A DNA stretch of 64,000 nt from Duganella aceris. Lineage in GTDB: Bacteria > Pseudomonadota > Gammaproteobacteria > Burkholderiales > Burkholderiaceae_D. The stretch spans positions 1-64,000 of the forward strand of contig NZ_JAADJT010000006.1 in assembly GCF_011090165.1 (NCBI RefSeq), given 5' to 3'. Numbering within the stretch: the stretch's first letter is position 1; each line of letters starts with the position of its first letter. A program made the position numbers and the translations under genes. Below the pieces are notes generated by a model that saw only the letters and a program-made list of their open reading frames with translations, was not told the DNA's origin and searched no databases. This document shows positions 37,142 through 48,300 of this stretch, piece after piece.

Positions 37142-37852
37142 ATGGCACGCACTCTCAAACTGAAAATTTACCGTTACGATCCGGACCAGGACGCCAAGCC
37201 GTACATGCAGGACGTCACCGTCGAGTTGAAAGACACCGACAAGATGCTGCTGGACGCGCTGCAACGCATCAAGTCCGACGTCGACGATTCGCTGGCGCTG
37301 CACCGCTCGTGCCGCGAAGGCGTCTGCGGTTCCGACGCGATGAACATCAACGGCAAGAACGGCCTGGCCTGCACCACCAACCTGAACGAGCTGTCGGAGC
37401 CGATCGTGCTGCGTCCGCTGCCGGGCCTGCCGGTGATCCGCGACCTGATCGTCGACATGACCCAGTTCTTCAAGCAGTACGATTCGATCAAGCCTTACCT
37501 GATCAACGATTCGATCCGTCCTGAAAAAGAACGCCTGCAGACCCCGACCGAGCGCGAAGAGCTCGACGGCCTGTACGAGTGCATCCTGTGCGCGTGCTGC
37601 TCGACCTCGTGCCCGTCGTTCTGGTGGAATCCGGACAAGTTCGTCGGTCCGGCCGGCCTGCTGCAAGCCTACCGCTTCATCGCCGACTCGCGCGACGAAG
37701 CCACCGGCGCGCGTCTGGACAACCTGGAAGATCCATATCGTCTGTTCCGCTGCCACTCGATCATGAATTGCGTCGATGTCTGCCCGAAGGGTCTGAACCC
37801 GAACAAGGCGATCGGCAAGATCAAGGAACTGATGGTACGCCGCGCAATTTAA
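37142..37852 (+). CDS. sdhB: Succinate dehydrogenase iron-sulfur subunit
   Basis: A 236-residue electron-transfer subunit with the [2Fe-2S] motif SCREGVCGSDAM, a [4Fe-4S] motif CILCACCSTSCPS and a [3Fe-4S] region CHSIMNCVDVCPKGLNP. It starts 10 nt after sdhA. All cluster cysteines are present. Confidence 0.97.
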   Translation: MARTLKLKIYRYDPDQDAKPYMQDVTVELKDTDKMLLDALQRIKSDVDDSLALHRSCREGVCGSDAMNINGKNGLACTTNLNELSEPIVLRPLPGLPVIRDLIVDMTQFFKQYDSIKPYLINDSIRPEKERLQTPTEREELDGLYECILCACCSTSCPSFWWNPDKFVGPAGLLQAYRFIADSRDEATGARLDNLEDPYRLFRCHSIMNCVDVCPKGLNPNKAIGKIKELMVRRAI

Positions 37853-37910
37853 GCAGCACGATACGGGCGGCGATGCCGTCGCTCGTTTTAAGATAAAGTA
37901 GCACCGCCAT

Positions 37911-38192
37911 ATGACTGAAACGAATCATTCTGCGCATCAGTCCGACCCAGCCAACAGAGCGCGCCTGCGCTGGCGCTCCCGCCGGGGTCTGCTGGAAAAC
38001 GACATCATCCTGACGCGTTTTCTCGATGCGCATGAAACCGAATTGACCGACGAAGAAGTGGACGCGTTCACGCGGCTCCTCGATTTGTCGGACAATGACC
38101 TGATGGATCTGGTACTGGCCCGTAAAGAGCCGGAGGGCGAGGTCGACCTGCCGCATGTGCACGCACTGCTGCAGCGGCTGCGCCTGGCGTAA
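37911..38192 (+). CDS. sdhE: FAD assembly factor SdhE
   Basis: A 93-residue protein of the SdhE/YgfY family that promotes covalent flavinylation of SdhA. The RGxxE motif appears as RRGLLEND near residue 25, within the usual five-helix layout. Its place between sdhB and gltA is the standard one in Burkholderiales. Confidence 0.92.
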   Translation: MTETNHSAHQSDPANRARLRWRSRRGLLENDIILTRFLDAHETELTDEEVDAFTRLLDLSDNDLMDLVLARKEPEGEVDLPHVHALLQRLRLA

Positions 38193-38260
38193 CGCAGTAT
38201 TTACACACCCAGAATTTCGCTTTTTTTATAAGTAGCATCTCTCCAAAGAAGGAAGAGTCC

Positions 38261-39562
38261 ATGAACATCTCTGATAACAAAGCCACTCTGTCGTTCTCCG
38301 ATGGCAGCCCAGCGGTCGAATTCCCGATCTACAAAGGCACCGTCGGCCCGGACGTCATCGATATTCGCAAGCTGTACGCCGGCACCGGCAAGTTCACCTA
38401 CGATCCAGGCTTCATGTCGACCGCGGCATGCAACTCGTCGATCACCTACATCGACGGCGACAAGGGCGAGCTGCTGTACCGCGGCTACCCGATCGAGCAA
38501 CTGGCGGTGAACGCCGACTTCATGGAATCGTGCTACCTGCTGCTGAACGGCGAACTGCCGGACGGCGTGCAGAAGCAGAAATTCGTCGACACCGTGACCC
38601 AGCACACCATGGTGCACGAGCAGATGCAATTCTTCTTCCGCGGGTTCCGTCGCGACGCGCACCCGATGTCGGTGCTGGTCGGCACGGTCGGCGCGCTGGC
38701 CTCGTTCTACCATGATTCGCTGGACATCAACGACGCCCAGCAGCGCGAAATCTCGGCCATCCGCCTGATCGCCAAGATGCCGACCCTGGTCGCGATGGCC
38801 TACAAGTACTCGATCGGCCAGCCGTTCATGTACCCGCGCAACGATCTGTCGTACAGCGCCAACTTCATGCGCATGATGTTCGGCAATCCTTGCGAAGAAT
38901 ACAAAGTCAACGACGTGCTGGTGCGCGCGCTGGACCGTATCCTGATCCTGCACGCCGACCACGAGCAGAACGCATCGACCTCGACCGTCCGTCTGGCCGG
39001 TTCGTCGGGCGCCAACCCGTTCGCCTGTATCGCCGCCGGTATCGCTTGCCTGTGGGGCCCTGCCCACGGCGGCGCCAATGAAGCCGCGCTGACCATGCTG
39101 AAGGAAATCGGCAGCGTCGAGAACATCCCTGCGTTCATCGCCCAGGTGAAAGACAAGAACTCCGGCGTCAAGCTGATGGGCTTCGGTCACCGCGTCTACA
39201 AGAACTTCGACCCGCGCGCCAAGCTGATGCGCGAGACCTGCTACGAAGTGCTGGAAGAGCTGGGCCTGCAGGACGACCCGCTGTTCAAGCTGGCGATGGA
39301 ACTGGAAAAGATCGCGCTGAACGACGAATACTTCGTCTCGCGCAAGCTGTACCCGAACGTCGACTTCTACTCGGGCATCGTGCAATCCGCCCTGGGCATC
39401 CCGGTCTCGCTGTTCACCGGTATCTTCGCTATGGCCCGTACGATCGGCTGGATCGCCCAGTGGAACGAAATGATCGCCGATCCGGAACAGAAGATTGGCC
39501 GTCCGCGCCAGTTGTTCGTCGGCTCCACCACGCGCGAAGTCAAGCCGCTGGACCAGCGTTAA
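38261..39562 (+). CDS. gltA: Citrate synthase
   Basis: A 433-residue type II citrate synthase that condenses acetyl-CoA and oxaloacetate. Catalytic residues lie in [26 protein letters not shown] and VDFYSGI. A good AAGGAAGAG site precedes the ATG. In related genomes sucA/odhA usually follows; here a terminator and about 21 kb of other genes intervene. Confidence 0.97.
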   Translation: MNISDNKATLSFSDGSPAVEFPIYKGTVGPDVIDIRKLYAGTGKFTYDPGFMSTAACNSSITYIDGDKGELLYRGYPIEQLAVNADFMESCYLLLNGELPDGVQKQKFVDTVTQHTMVHEQMQFFFRGFRRDAHPMSVLVGTVGALASFYHDSLDINDAQQREISAIRLIAKMPTLVAMAYKYSIGQPFMYPRNDLSYSANFMRMMFGNPCEEYKVNDVLVRALDRILILHADHEQNASTSTVRLAGSSGANPFACIAAGIACLWGPAHGGANEAALTMLKEIGSVENIPAFIAQVKDKNSGVKLMGFGHRVYKNFDPRAKLMRETCYEVLEELGLQDDPLFKLAMELEKIALNDEYFVSRKLYPNVDFYSGIVQSALGIPVSLFTGIFAMARTIGWIAQWNEMIADPEQKIGRPRQLFVGSTTREVKPLDQR

Positions 39563-39586
39563 TCCGGCGCCGCGACGCCGCACATG

Positions 39587-39614
39587 AAAAAACGGGCTTC
39601 GGCCCGTTTTTTTT
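39587..39614. terminator. Bidirectional terminator after gltA
   Basis: A perfect CGGGC/GCCCG stem extended by A/T pairs, with a TTCG loop and a run of eight T residues, lies about 25 nt after gltA. The facing PilZ gene ends at 39613, so the A-run serves it on the minus strand. Confidence 0.92.
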
Positions 39615-39942
39615 ATTTCTCCCGCATCAGCTGGTCGAACACGGCGACGCTGTCGTTGTCGATGCGCAGGAACTGCACGCCGGTCTTGTAGCCCAGCTCC
39701 GCGTCGGGGTCGCTGTAGACCACCTGGCCCATCGCCAGCACCTTGTGGCTGGTGTCGCCCAGCTGCACCTGGAACGAGACGGCGCAGTATTGCGCCAGCC
39801 GGATCCGGCTGTCGGTCTGCAGGCTGATGCCGCCGTGCGACAGGTCCAGCGTCTGCACCTCGTGGCGGCTTTCGTCGGTCATGGTCAACGTGGCCGGCTG
39901 GCGGACGCTGTGGCGGAGGGCGGTTCGGGCTTTCTGCGTCAT
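39613..39942 (-). CDS. PilZ domain protein (c-di-GMP receptor)
   Basis: A 109-residue single-domain PilZ protein. The c-di-GMP-binding motifs appear as RHSVR near residue 10 and DLSHGGI near 33. No fused output domain is present, so it would act through a partner. It follows the small membrane protein gene on the same strand. Confidence 0.82.
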   Translation of the reverse strand: MTQKARTALRHSVRQPATLTMTDESRHEVQTLDLSHGGISLQTDSRIRLAQYCAVSFQVQLGDTSHKVLAMGQVVYSDPDAELGYKTGVQFLRIDNDSVAVFDQLMREK

Positions 39943-40004
39943 GGCGCAACCTAATAGTGACTTTGGGAAAAGATTATCACAATTGCGCCGAGGCCACACG
40001 ATCG

Positions 40005-40412
40005 CTATGGCCGATGGCGGCGATCGGGGCGCAGCACCAGCAGCCACCAGCCCAGGACGCCGAGCGTCATCTGCGGCAGGTTGAACAGGAATTTGTCGAG
40101 GGTGGCGTCGCGCCGTTGCGGCCAGGCGCTGTTGGCGGTCTCGGCGATGATGTTGGTGTGGTAGAAGCACAGCGCCAGCAGCAGCAGCGCGGCGATGACC
40201 CAGATCGCCGGCAGGCTGGTGACACGATGCCGCAGCAGCGCCGCGACCGGATACACCAGCACGCAGCAAAACACATACGAAAACAGGTTGGCCGCCAGGT
40301 TGGCCAGGCCGGCGTGCGGCAGCAAGATGGGCACGGCGCAGATCGCCACCGCGAGCATGACGGCGATGACGGGATGGGCGTGTTCCGGCCAGGAGTTGAA
40401 GCGGCTGTTCAT
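40005..40412 (-). CDS. Four-helix inner-membrane protein
   Basis: A 135-residue integral membrane protein with about four hydrophobic helices, near residues 14-34, 36-58, 67-84 and 110-128. No family motif is recognised. It lies between the BlaI-type regulator and the PilZ gene, all leftward with gaps of about 60 nt. The start at 40412 leaves a short polar N-terminus. Confidence 0.6.
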   Translation of the reverse strand: MNSRFNSWPEHAHPVIAVMLAVAICAVPILLPHAGLANLAANLFSYVFCCVLVYPVAALLRHRVTSLPAIWVIAALLLLALCFYHTNIIAETANSAWPQRRDATLDKFLFNLPQMTLGVLGWWLLVLRPDRRHRP

Positions 40413-40473
40413 GGAGGAGGGCGCGGTTGAGAGGGCACCATTGTAGTGCCATTCCCCGGTTCTCCGCTGCGGC

Positions 40474-40854
40474 TTATTTTTCCTGGTCCAGCAAGGCCTG
40501 GATTTCTTCGCGTTCCTTTTTGCTGACATGGCCGCCGCGCAGCGCGGCCAGCACCAGGGCTTTCCCCGAACCGGAGAAGGCTTTCTGGATCAGCTCCTTC
40601 AATAGATTGGTTTGCAGCGAGTCCTGCTCCTGCGCCGGTGCGTAGACGTGGGCGCGCTGGCTTTCGTCGCGCGTCAGCAGGCCCTTGGTGTGCATCACCT
40701 GCAGCAGCCGCAGCACCGTGGCGTAGTTCATGTCGGGACGCGCCTGCATCGCCGCCTGGTGCACTTGCTTGGCGGTGGCCGGGCCGCTTTGCCACAACAG
40801 GCGCAGCATCTCCAGCTCGGATGGCGTCGGCTTGGGTGGGGCGGGCTTGGTCAT
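40474..40854 (-). CDS. BlaI/MecI/CopY-family transcriptional repressor
   Basis: A 126-residue winged-helix repressor with PTPSELEMLRLLW at the N-terminus and the recognition-helix block MNYATVLRLLQVMHTKGLL. The C-terminal dimerisation part follows. No BlaR/MecR sensor protease gene is nearby, so how it is released is unknown. An inverted repeat directly upstream (40880-40901) is a likely autoregulatory operator. Confidence 0.85.
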   Translation of the reverse strand: MTKPAPPKPTPSELEMLRLLWQSGPATAKQVHQAAMQARPDMNYATVLRLLQVMHTKGLLTRDESQRAHVYAPAQEQDSLQTNLLKELIQKAFSGSGKALVLAALRGGHVSKKEREEIQALLDQEK

Positions 40855-40879
40855 GGTTGCGTCGATTTCAGGTACATAC

Positions 40880-40913
40880 GTCTAGAATAAAATATCTAGA
40901 CCGGTTTGTCTAG
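40880..40913. promoter_or_regulatory. Inverted repeat with third half-site, likely repressor operator
   Basis: GTCTAGA (40880-40886) and TCTAGAC (40895-40901) form perfect 7-bp arms around an 8-nt AT spacer, and a third GTCTAG lies at 40908-40913. The set is 26 nt upstream of the BlaI-type gene, overlapping the place where its promoter must be. Confidence 0.6.
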
Positions 40914-41294
40914 TCCGACGTGCGGTTCACACTCCTCAATTTCCCCTTCTTTGTTGCGCCGATTTGTATTTCATCCCTTGCTTGGGCATGAATCGGCGCG
41001 CAAATGACTTTAATCAAATGCTGCGGTGCGGCGGCCAAGCATATTTACTACTTGGTATTAATATTATTAAAAAGACTGATTAATAATCAGTGGAATTATT
41101 TATTTTAATAAACTTCATAAGTGCCTGATTTTTATAATTATTTTTTCATGGCTATGCTATGCGTAATTGCGCACTCAGTTGGTGAATAAAGAATCCAGTT
41201 TGGTGCGTCGCACTAAAATAGTTTGATTTTAAATTGGTGATAATTAGTATTAATTAATTCCGTTGGTAATTCCTTATTCGCTGGGGAGGTCGTC
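40914..41294. promoter_or_regulatory. AT-rich control region of the lipid/polyketide operon
   Basis: No gene is seen here. From about 41041 to 41280 I count about 65 G/C in 240 bases (27%), against well over 60% in the surrounding genes. A 17-bp palindrome lies at 41075-41091 (ACTGATTA, A, TAATCAGT) and a perfect TATAAT at 41133-41138 with no good -35. The region probably holds the operon promoter and could bind a silencing protein of the H-NS type. GGGAGG precedes the first gene. Confidence 0.5.
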
Positions 41295-42302
41295 ATGAAC
41301 GCAATTGTGAATTTATATTCACGACAGCAACATGAAGCTCCCGCGCCGCTGGCGCGAGATGCTGTGCTGTATCGCTTGCAACGCTCGCGCAGCGATGCCG
41401 CACCCGAGCGGGACGCCGGTTGGCTGTCGTACTGCGGCGAGCAGCTGCTCGACAGCGTCAACGACGATGCGGCCGCCGCCGCCTTCGCCGCCGACAACCA
41501 GCTGACCGATACCTTGCAGCGCCGCTTCGAGGTCTACGCGCAAATCAATCCGGGCGCGGTGGCGGTGAAGACGCCGGGTATGCAAGTGACCTTCGGCGAA
41601 CTCGACGCCCAGGCCGACGGGCTGGCGGTGTTGCTGCAACAGCGCGGCCTCGGCCCCGGCAGCCTGTGCGTCATCGATATCGCACCGTCGGTGGCGTTGG
41701 CGCGCGCCGTGGTCGCGGTGCTGAAGGCGGGCGCCGTCGCGGCCTTGCCCGGCGCCGCGCCCGCCGCCGGCAAGCCGTTGCTGGTGTTGACCGTGGCCGC
41801 CGCCGAGGCGTCGGATCCCTTGTGCCGCGGTTGCGCCGAAGACGGCGCCGGCCTGCCGTACGCCTGGCCGCAGGAATATCCCACCCATCGCCTATCGCCG
41901 GCGTTCGCGCTGCGCAGCGCCAGCGCCAACGGCACGCCGCAGCTGTCGACCCGCAGCCACCTGGCGATCATCGGCGACCTGCTGGCCTTGCAGCGGGTGC
42001 AGGCGCTGGGCCACGGCGACGCGCTGCTGCTCAATCCGGACATCACGCCGTCGACCTTTCCGTGGGAACTGTTATGGCCGCTGTCGCACGGCGCACGGCT
42101 GGTGGTGCCGGCGGCGGCCGAGCTGGCCGACCCCGGCCAACTACGGCGCCTGATCCGGCGCGAACGCATCACCGTCATGCATCTGGTCCCGGTCCTGCGC
42201 GGCCTGCTGCGGCAGGCGCCGGAGGAACTGGCCGACCTGGACTCGTTGCGCGCGGTGTTTTGCGCGTCGCCGGCGGCCGCCGACCCGGCGCCGTGCCTTT
42301 AA
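41295..42302 (+). CDS. Truncated adenylation-domain (AMP-binding) protein
   Basis: A 335-residue protein resembling only the N-terminal half of an NRPS/acyl-ligase adenylation domain. After a 75-residue leader comes the FEVYAQINPGAVAVKTPGMQVTFGELD block. The place of the ATP-binding loop (TSGTTGxPKG) reads ASANGTPQLST, so it is degenerate. The protein ends after the LRAVFCAS strand. The regions with the substrate pocket end, hinge and catalytic lysine are absent, and no downstream frame supplies them. It is unlikely to activate a substrate alone. It opens the operon, 22 nt before the large synthase. Confidence 0.7.
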   Translation: MNAIVNLYSRQQHEAPAPLARDAVLYRLQRSRSDAAPERDAGWLSYCGEQLLDSVNDDAAAAAFAADNQLTDTLQRRFEVYAQINPGAVAVKTPGMQVTFGELDAQADGLAVLLQQRGLGPGSLCVIDIAPSVALARAVVAVLKAGAVAALPGAAPAAGKPLLVLTVAAAEASDPLCRGCAEDGAGLPYAWPQEYPTHRLSPAFALRSASANGTPQLSTRSHLAIIGDLLALQRVQALGHGDALLLNPDITPSTFPWELLWPLSHGARLVVPAAAELADPGQLRRLIRRERITVMHLVPVLRGLLRQAPEELADLDSLRAVFCASPAAADPAPCL

Positions 42303-42324
42303 ACAGCAATAGGAGAGTGGTTCA

Positions 42325-45300
42325 ATGCAAACTTCAATCAATTCCATCAAGGTCATCGCCGTCACGCCGGCGCACCGGCTGGCGCCGGAGATCGCGATCG
42401 CCGCCTGTCGCGCGCAAGCGGTCGGCATCCTCGATCTCGGCCTGGGCGCCGAGGCGACGGCGCGCCGGGCCGCGCTGTCGGCGCTGGCGCGCGGCGCCCA
42501 GACCCGGGGCGGCTGGGGCGTGCGCTGGAACCATGCCGGCCGGGAGCTCGCCGCTCTGGCCGAGCTGGTGCGCTTGAGCGACGACCCGGCCGCACCGCTC
42601 CAGCTGCCGCTGCTGGTGCTGGCGGGTGTGCGCGACGATCAGATGGACGCCGCGCGCGTGGTGGCGGCTGGCGTGGCGCGCGCGGTGCTGCTGGAAGTGT
42701 GCGACCTGGACGGCGCATTGGCCGCCGCCCGCGCCGGCTACGACGGCGTGATACTCAAGGGGCACGAAGCGGGCGGCCGGGTCGGCGCGCTGTCGTCCTT
42801 CGTGCTGTTGCAGGAATGCGCGGGCAAGCTGGACCTGCCGTACTGGATCCAGGGCGGCATCGGCATCCACACCGCCGCCGCCGCCGCTTTGGCCGGCGCC
42901 ACCGGCGTGGTGCTGTGCGAGCAGCTGTGGCTGGCCGCCGAGGGGCCGTTCGACGCCGCCGCGTCGCGCCGCGTCTGGTCGCACCTGGACGGCAGCGAAA
43001 CGGTGCTGGCCGGCGCCGGCGCGGAACGGCACCGGCTGTTCGCCCGCTCCGGCCGCGCCCGCCTGCGCGAGGTGGAACTGGCGCAAGCGGCGGGCGAATC
43101 CTGCTGGCCGCTGTTGAGCGCGCATTTGTCCGCGCCGGACGACGGCCTGATCGCGCTGGGACAGGAAATCGCCTTCGCCGCGCCGCTGGCGCAGCGCTAC
43201 GGCACGGTGGGCCGCATCATCACCGCCACGGCGGAAAGCATGGCCGACGCCGCGCGCCTGGCCGAGGCGAAGCGCGCGCTGGCGCCGGGCGCGCCGCTGG
43301 CCGCCGCGCTCGGCACGCGCTATGCCGTGGCGCAAGGCCCGATGACGCGCGTCAGCGACGTCGCGCCATTCGCGCGCGCGGTGGCCGGCGGCGGCGCCTT
43401 GCCGTTCCTGGCGCTGGCGGTGATGCGCGGTGCGGAGGTGCGGACCATGCTGGAAGCGACCCGCGACGCCATCGGCGCGCTGCCATGGGGTGTCGGGTTG
43501 CTCGGTTTCGTGCCGCTGGCGCTGCGCCAGGAACAGCTGGACGTGGTGCGCGAGTTCCGTCCGCCGTATGCGGTGATCGCCGGCGGCCGTCCCGGCCAGG
43601 CGCGCGAGCTGGAGGCGTTGGGCATCACGACCTGGCTGCATGTGCCGTCGCCCGGCCTGTTGAAGGGTTTCCTGGACGAGGGCGCGCGCCGCTTCGTGTT
43701 CGAAGGCAGCGAATGCGGCGGCCACACCGGCCCGCGCGCCAGCTTCACGCTGTGGGAACAGGCGATCGGGGTGCTGCTGGAGAGCGAGCTGAAGGATCCG
43801 GAGACGGTGCAGCTGATGTTTGCCGGCGGCATCCACGACGCGCTGTCGGCCGCGATGGTCGGGGTGCTGGCGGCGCCGCTGACGGCGCGCGGCATGCGCA
43901 TCGGCGTGTGGATGGGCAGCGCCTACTTGTTCACCGAGGAGATCGTCGCCAGCGGCGCGGTGGTGGCGGAATTCCAGCGCCAGGCGCTGGCCTGCCGCGA
44001 CACCGCGCTGCTGCAGTCCGGCGTAGGCGTCTACACCCGCTGCGCCGAGACGCCGTTCTGCGCCGAATTCGAACAGCTGCGGCGCGAGTTGGTGCGCGGC
44101 CCCGGCTCGCGCGAAGAGACGCTGCTGGCGCTGGAAAAGATGAACATCGGCCGGCTGCGGATCGCCGCCAAGGGCATCGTCCGCAATCCCGATCCCGCCG
44201 CCGCCGAGCGTTACCTGCAAGTCGACGCCGAGGCGCAGCAGCGCGACGGCGTCTACATGCTGGGCGACGTCGCCCGTCTGCGCGACCGCGCCTGCAGCAT
44301 CGCCGAGTTGCATGCGGCGGTGTCGGACGGCGCGGTGGCCTTGCTGGAGCAGGCGCAGACTCGGGCTGCCGCGACGGCGCCGGCCCGGCCCGGCACCGGC
44401 CGCGACGAGATCGCCATCGTCGGCATGGCCGGCCTGTGGCCGGGCGCCCAGACGCTGCGCGAATATTGGGAAAACATCGTGCGCGGCGTCGACTCGGTGC
44501 GCGAGGTCGATCCCGAGCGCTGGAACCCCGAGCGCATGTTCAATCCGAAGCGCGGCACGCCCGACCAGGTGTATGCGAAGTGGGGCGGTTTCCTCGACGA
44601 CATCGCTTTCGATCCGCAACGCTACGGCATCGCCCCGGCCAGCCTGGCGTCGATCGAACCGATGCAGCTGCTGGCGCTGGAGGCGGCGCGGCTGGCATTG
44701 GCCGACGCCGGCTTCGACCGCCGGCCGTTCCCGCGCGAACGCACCGCGACCATCTTCGCGGTCGGCGGCATGGCCGACCTGAGCAGCTACTACAACTTCC
44801 GCACGCTGCTGCCGCTGTACCTGGACCGGGTCGCCGGCCTGGCGCCGGAGCTGCGCGGCCACATCGTCGCCACCCTCAACCGCGAGGCGCTGCCGGCGTG
44901 GACCGAGGATTCCTTCCCCGGCATCCTGGGCAATGTGGTGACCGGCCGCATCGCCAACCGGCTCGACCTGGGCGGCAGCAACTACACCGTCGATGCCGCC
45001 TGCGCCGCGTCGCTGGCGGCGCTGGACGCGGCCGTCAAGCAACTGCGCCACGGCGACGCCGACGTCGCGCTGGCCGGCGGCGTCGATTGCACCAACGGCG
45101 CGATCGGCTTCATGTGCTTCGCCCAGACCCACGCGCTGTCGCCGAACGGCCGTTCGCGGCCGTTCGACCAGGGCGCGGACGGCATCGCCATCAGCGAGGG
45201 CGTCGGCGTGCTGGTGCTCAAGCGCCTGGCCGACGCCGAGCGCGACGGCGACCGCATCTACGCCCTGATCAAGGGCATCGGCAGCGCCAGCGACGGCCGC

Positions 45301-48300
45301 AACCGCAGCCTGACCGCGCCGCATCCGGCCGGCCAGGTGCTGGCCTTGCGGCGCGCCTACGAGGACGCCGGGATGTCGCCGTCGGCGGTGACGCTGATCG
45401 AGGCGCACGGCACCGGCACCGCGCTGGGCGACAAATCCGAGCTGGCGGCGCTGGCCGCGTTCGCCGGCGACACGATGGCGCGCCAGGGTTGCGCGCTCGG
45501 CTCGGTCAAGTCGATGATCGGCCACACCAAGGTGGCGGCCGGCATGGCGGGGTTGATCAAGGCCGCGCTGGCGCTGCAACAGCGGGTGCTGCCGCCGACC
45601 ATCGGCGTCGAGCGGCCGACCAGCGCCATCGATCTGGCCAACTCGCCGTTCTACCTGAACACCGAGGCGCGGCCGTGGCTGCACGCGGGCGATGCCGCGC
45701 GTCATTGCGGCGTCAGCGCCTTCGGTTTCGGCGGCACCAATTTCCACGCCGTGCTGGGCGAGTACACCGCCGGCTACCGCGGCGCCGACGCCGCCAGCCT
45801 GCATCCGCGCGGGATCGAACCGTTCGCCTTCGCCGCCGCCGACCGCGAGCAGATCGGCATCAGCGTGCGCGCCCTGCTCGATGGGCTGGCGCCGGCGCGC
45901 GACGCCGACCTGGCGCCGCTGGCCTACGCGGTCTATCGCGAGCAGCACGTGGCGCGCCGCGCCAACGGTGGTCATCCTTGCCGCCTGGTGGTGCTGGCCG
46001 GCTCGATCGACGAGCTGCGCACCCGCTTGCAACGGGTGCTGCAACTGCTGCCGGAACACGCCGAGATCCGGCAGCCGCCGGCGATTTTCTACCGCGAAAG
46101 CACGGCCGATATCGGCGGCGTGTGCTTGTTGTTCCCGGGGCAGGGATCGCAGCGGGTCAACATGCTGCGCGAGCTGCTGCTGGGGCAGCCGGCGTTGCAG
46201 GCCGGCTTCGCCGAGGCGCCGGCGGTCGCCGGCCTGGTGTATCCGCCGCCGGTGTTCAGCGACGCCGAGCGCGAGCTTCAGCAACGCGCGCTCAACGCCA
46301 CCGAAGTCGCACAGCCGGCGCTGGGCCTGGTCGGCATGGCGGCGTTCGACCTGCTGTCCTGCTATGGACTCAGGGCGGACTTCGCGGCCGGGCATAGCTA
46401 TGGCGAATATGTGGCGCTGTGCGCGGCCGGCGTCATCGGCCGCGCCGATCTGCAACGCCTGTCGGCGGCGCGCGGCCGGCTTGCCGCCGGAGCGCCGGCC
46501 GGCGCCATGGCGGTGCTCGACGGCGATGCCGTACAGGTGGGCGCGCTGCTGCAACGGCATAGTCTGGAGGCCGGCATCGCCAACCTGAATTCGCCGACGC
46601 AGACCATCATCGCCGGCAGTGTCGAGGCGATCGACGCGGCGTTGCTGGCGGCCGCCGGGGATGGGGTGCGCATCCGCAAGCTGCCGGTCAGCGCGGCCTT
46701 CCATTGTCCGCTGATGGCCGGTGTGCGCGACGCGTTGGCGGCGGAGCTGGCCGAGGTGGCGTTCCTGCCGCCGCGCATGCCGGTGTATTCGAACACCAGC
46801 GCCGCGCCGCACGCGGCGGACGGCGGCGAGGTGCGGGCCTTGCTGGCGCGGCATATCGCCGAGCCGGTGCGTTTTGTCGAGCAGGTGGAGGCCTTGTACC
46901 AGGCCGGCGCGCGCATCTTCATCGAGTGCGGGCCGGGCTTGGTGTTGAGCGGGCTGGTGGACCAGATCCTGGCGCAGCGGCCGCACACCACGCTGGCGCT
47001 GGATGCGCCCGGTCGTCCGGGATGGCAGCAGCTGGCGCAGCTGCTGACCCAGGCGCTGGCGATCGGGCTGCCGGTCGACCTGGCGCCGTGGTTCGCCGGA
47101 CGCGGGCTGGAGCAGGGCGACGTGGCGCAGGTGCTGGCCGGCGCCCGGCGCCGCGCCGAGCCGCCGGCGCTGGCATGGCGCGTCAACGGCGGCCGCGCGT
47201 TGCCGTGGCGCACGGCGCCACCGCGCCTGGCACTGGCGCCCGCCACGCCCGCCACGCCGGCCACGCCCGCCGTTCCCGGCCCGGCCGCCATGCCGGTAGT
47301 CGCCATGCCGGTAGTCGCCGCGCCGGCGGTCGCCGACGCCGTGCAGGCGGCCGCCACGCAGGCCGTCGTCTCAGCCGTAGCGCCGTCGGCCATGGCGGCC
47401 ACCATGGCGGCCGCTGCCCCCGCGCTGTTACAGGTGGTTCCGGCCGCCATCGCGCCGACTGATTTACTGGCGGTGGCCGCGTCCGCGCAAGCATCGGCCA
47501 CCGTCACCCCCGTGCTGACGCGCTCGGCGCCGGGTCGTTTTCCCCGCAGCGTAGCGCCCAGCAGCCCCCGACCTTTGTTCCCCGCCCATTACAGGAGAAG
47601 CATGATGAAACTTGACGACCATGTACCGGATGACCGGCTTGCCGGGATTCCCGGCTCGCCGTCGCCGGTGAACCAAATCCAGGACAGCCTTAGCCGCCTG
47701 CTGGATCTGCAACGCGAGCAGCAGTTCAGCCTGCGCCATTTCCTCGACTTCCAGGCGCAACTCGCCGGCCTGGGCACCGAGCGCTGGGCCGAGACGCCGG
47801 CAGCGTCGTTGGCGGCGCCGCAGCAATCAGCGCAGCCCATGCTGGCGCACGCCGCGTCCGCCGCCTTCGCCGTCGCCGCCGCGCCGGCATCGGCGACCAC
47901 GCACGCCGCCACCATTCCGGCGGCGCCACTTGCGGCATCCGCGCCGCAAGCCGCCGTGTTTGCGGCACCCCCGGCGACGGCCGCGCCGGCCGCCACCGCC
48001 CGGCCAGCGGCGCCATCCGCATTTGCCGCCGAAGCCGCCGCCGCTCCGCCACTGGCGGTCGCGCCCGCCGTCACCGAGCTGGGCGCGGTCAAAGCGCCGC
48101 AATTGCCGCCCGAACTCGCCGCCATCAACGGCGCGCCGCACGACGCGACCGCATCGGCCGGCGGCCTGGCCGTTCCCGACGCCGCCCAGTTCAAAGCCGA
48201 ACTGTTGCAAGCGGTGGCCGACCGTACCGGTTATCCGACCGACATGCTGGACATGGACGCCCACATGGAAGCCGATCTCGGCATCGACTCGATCAAGCGC

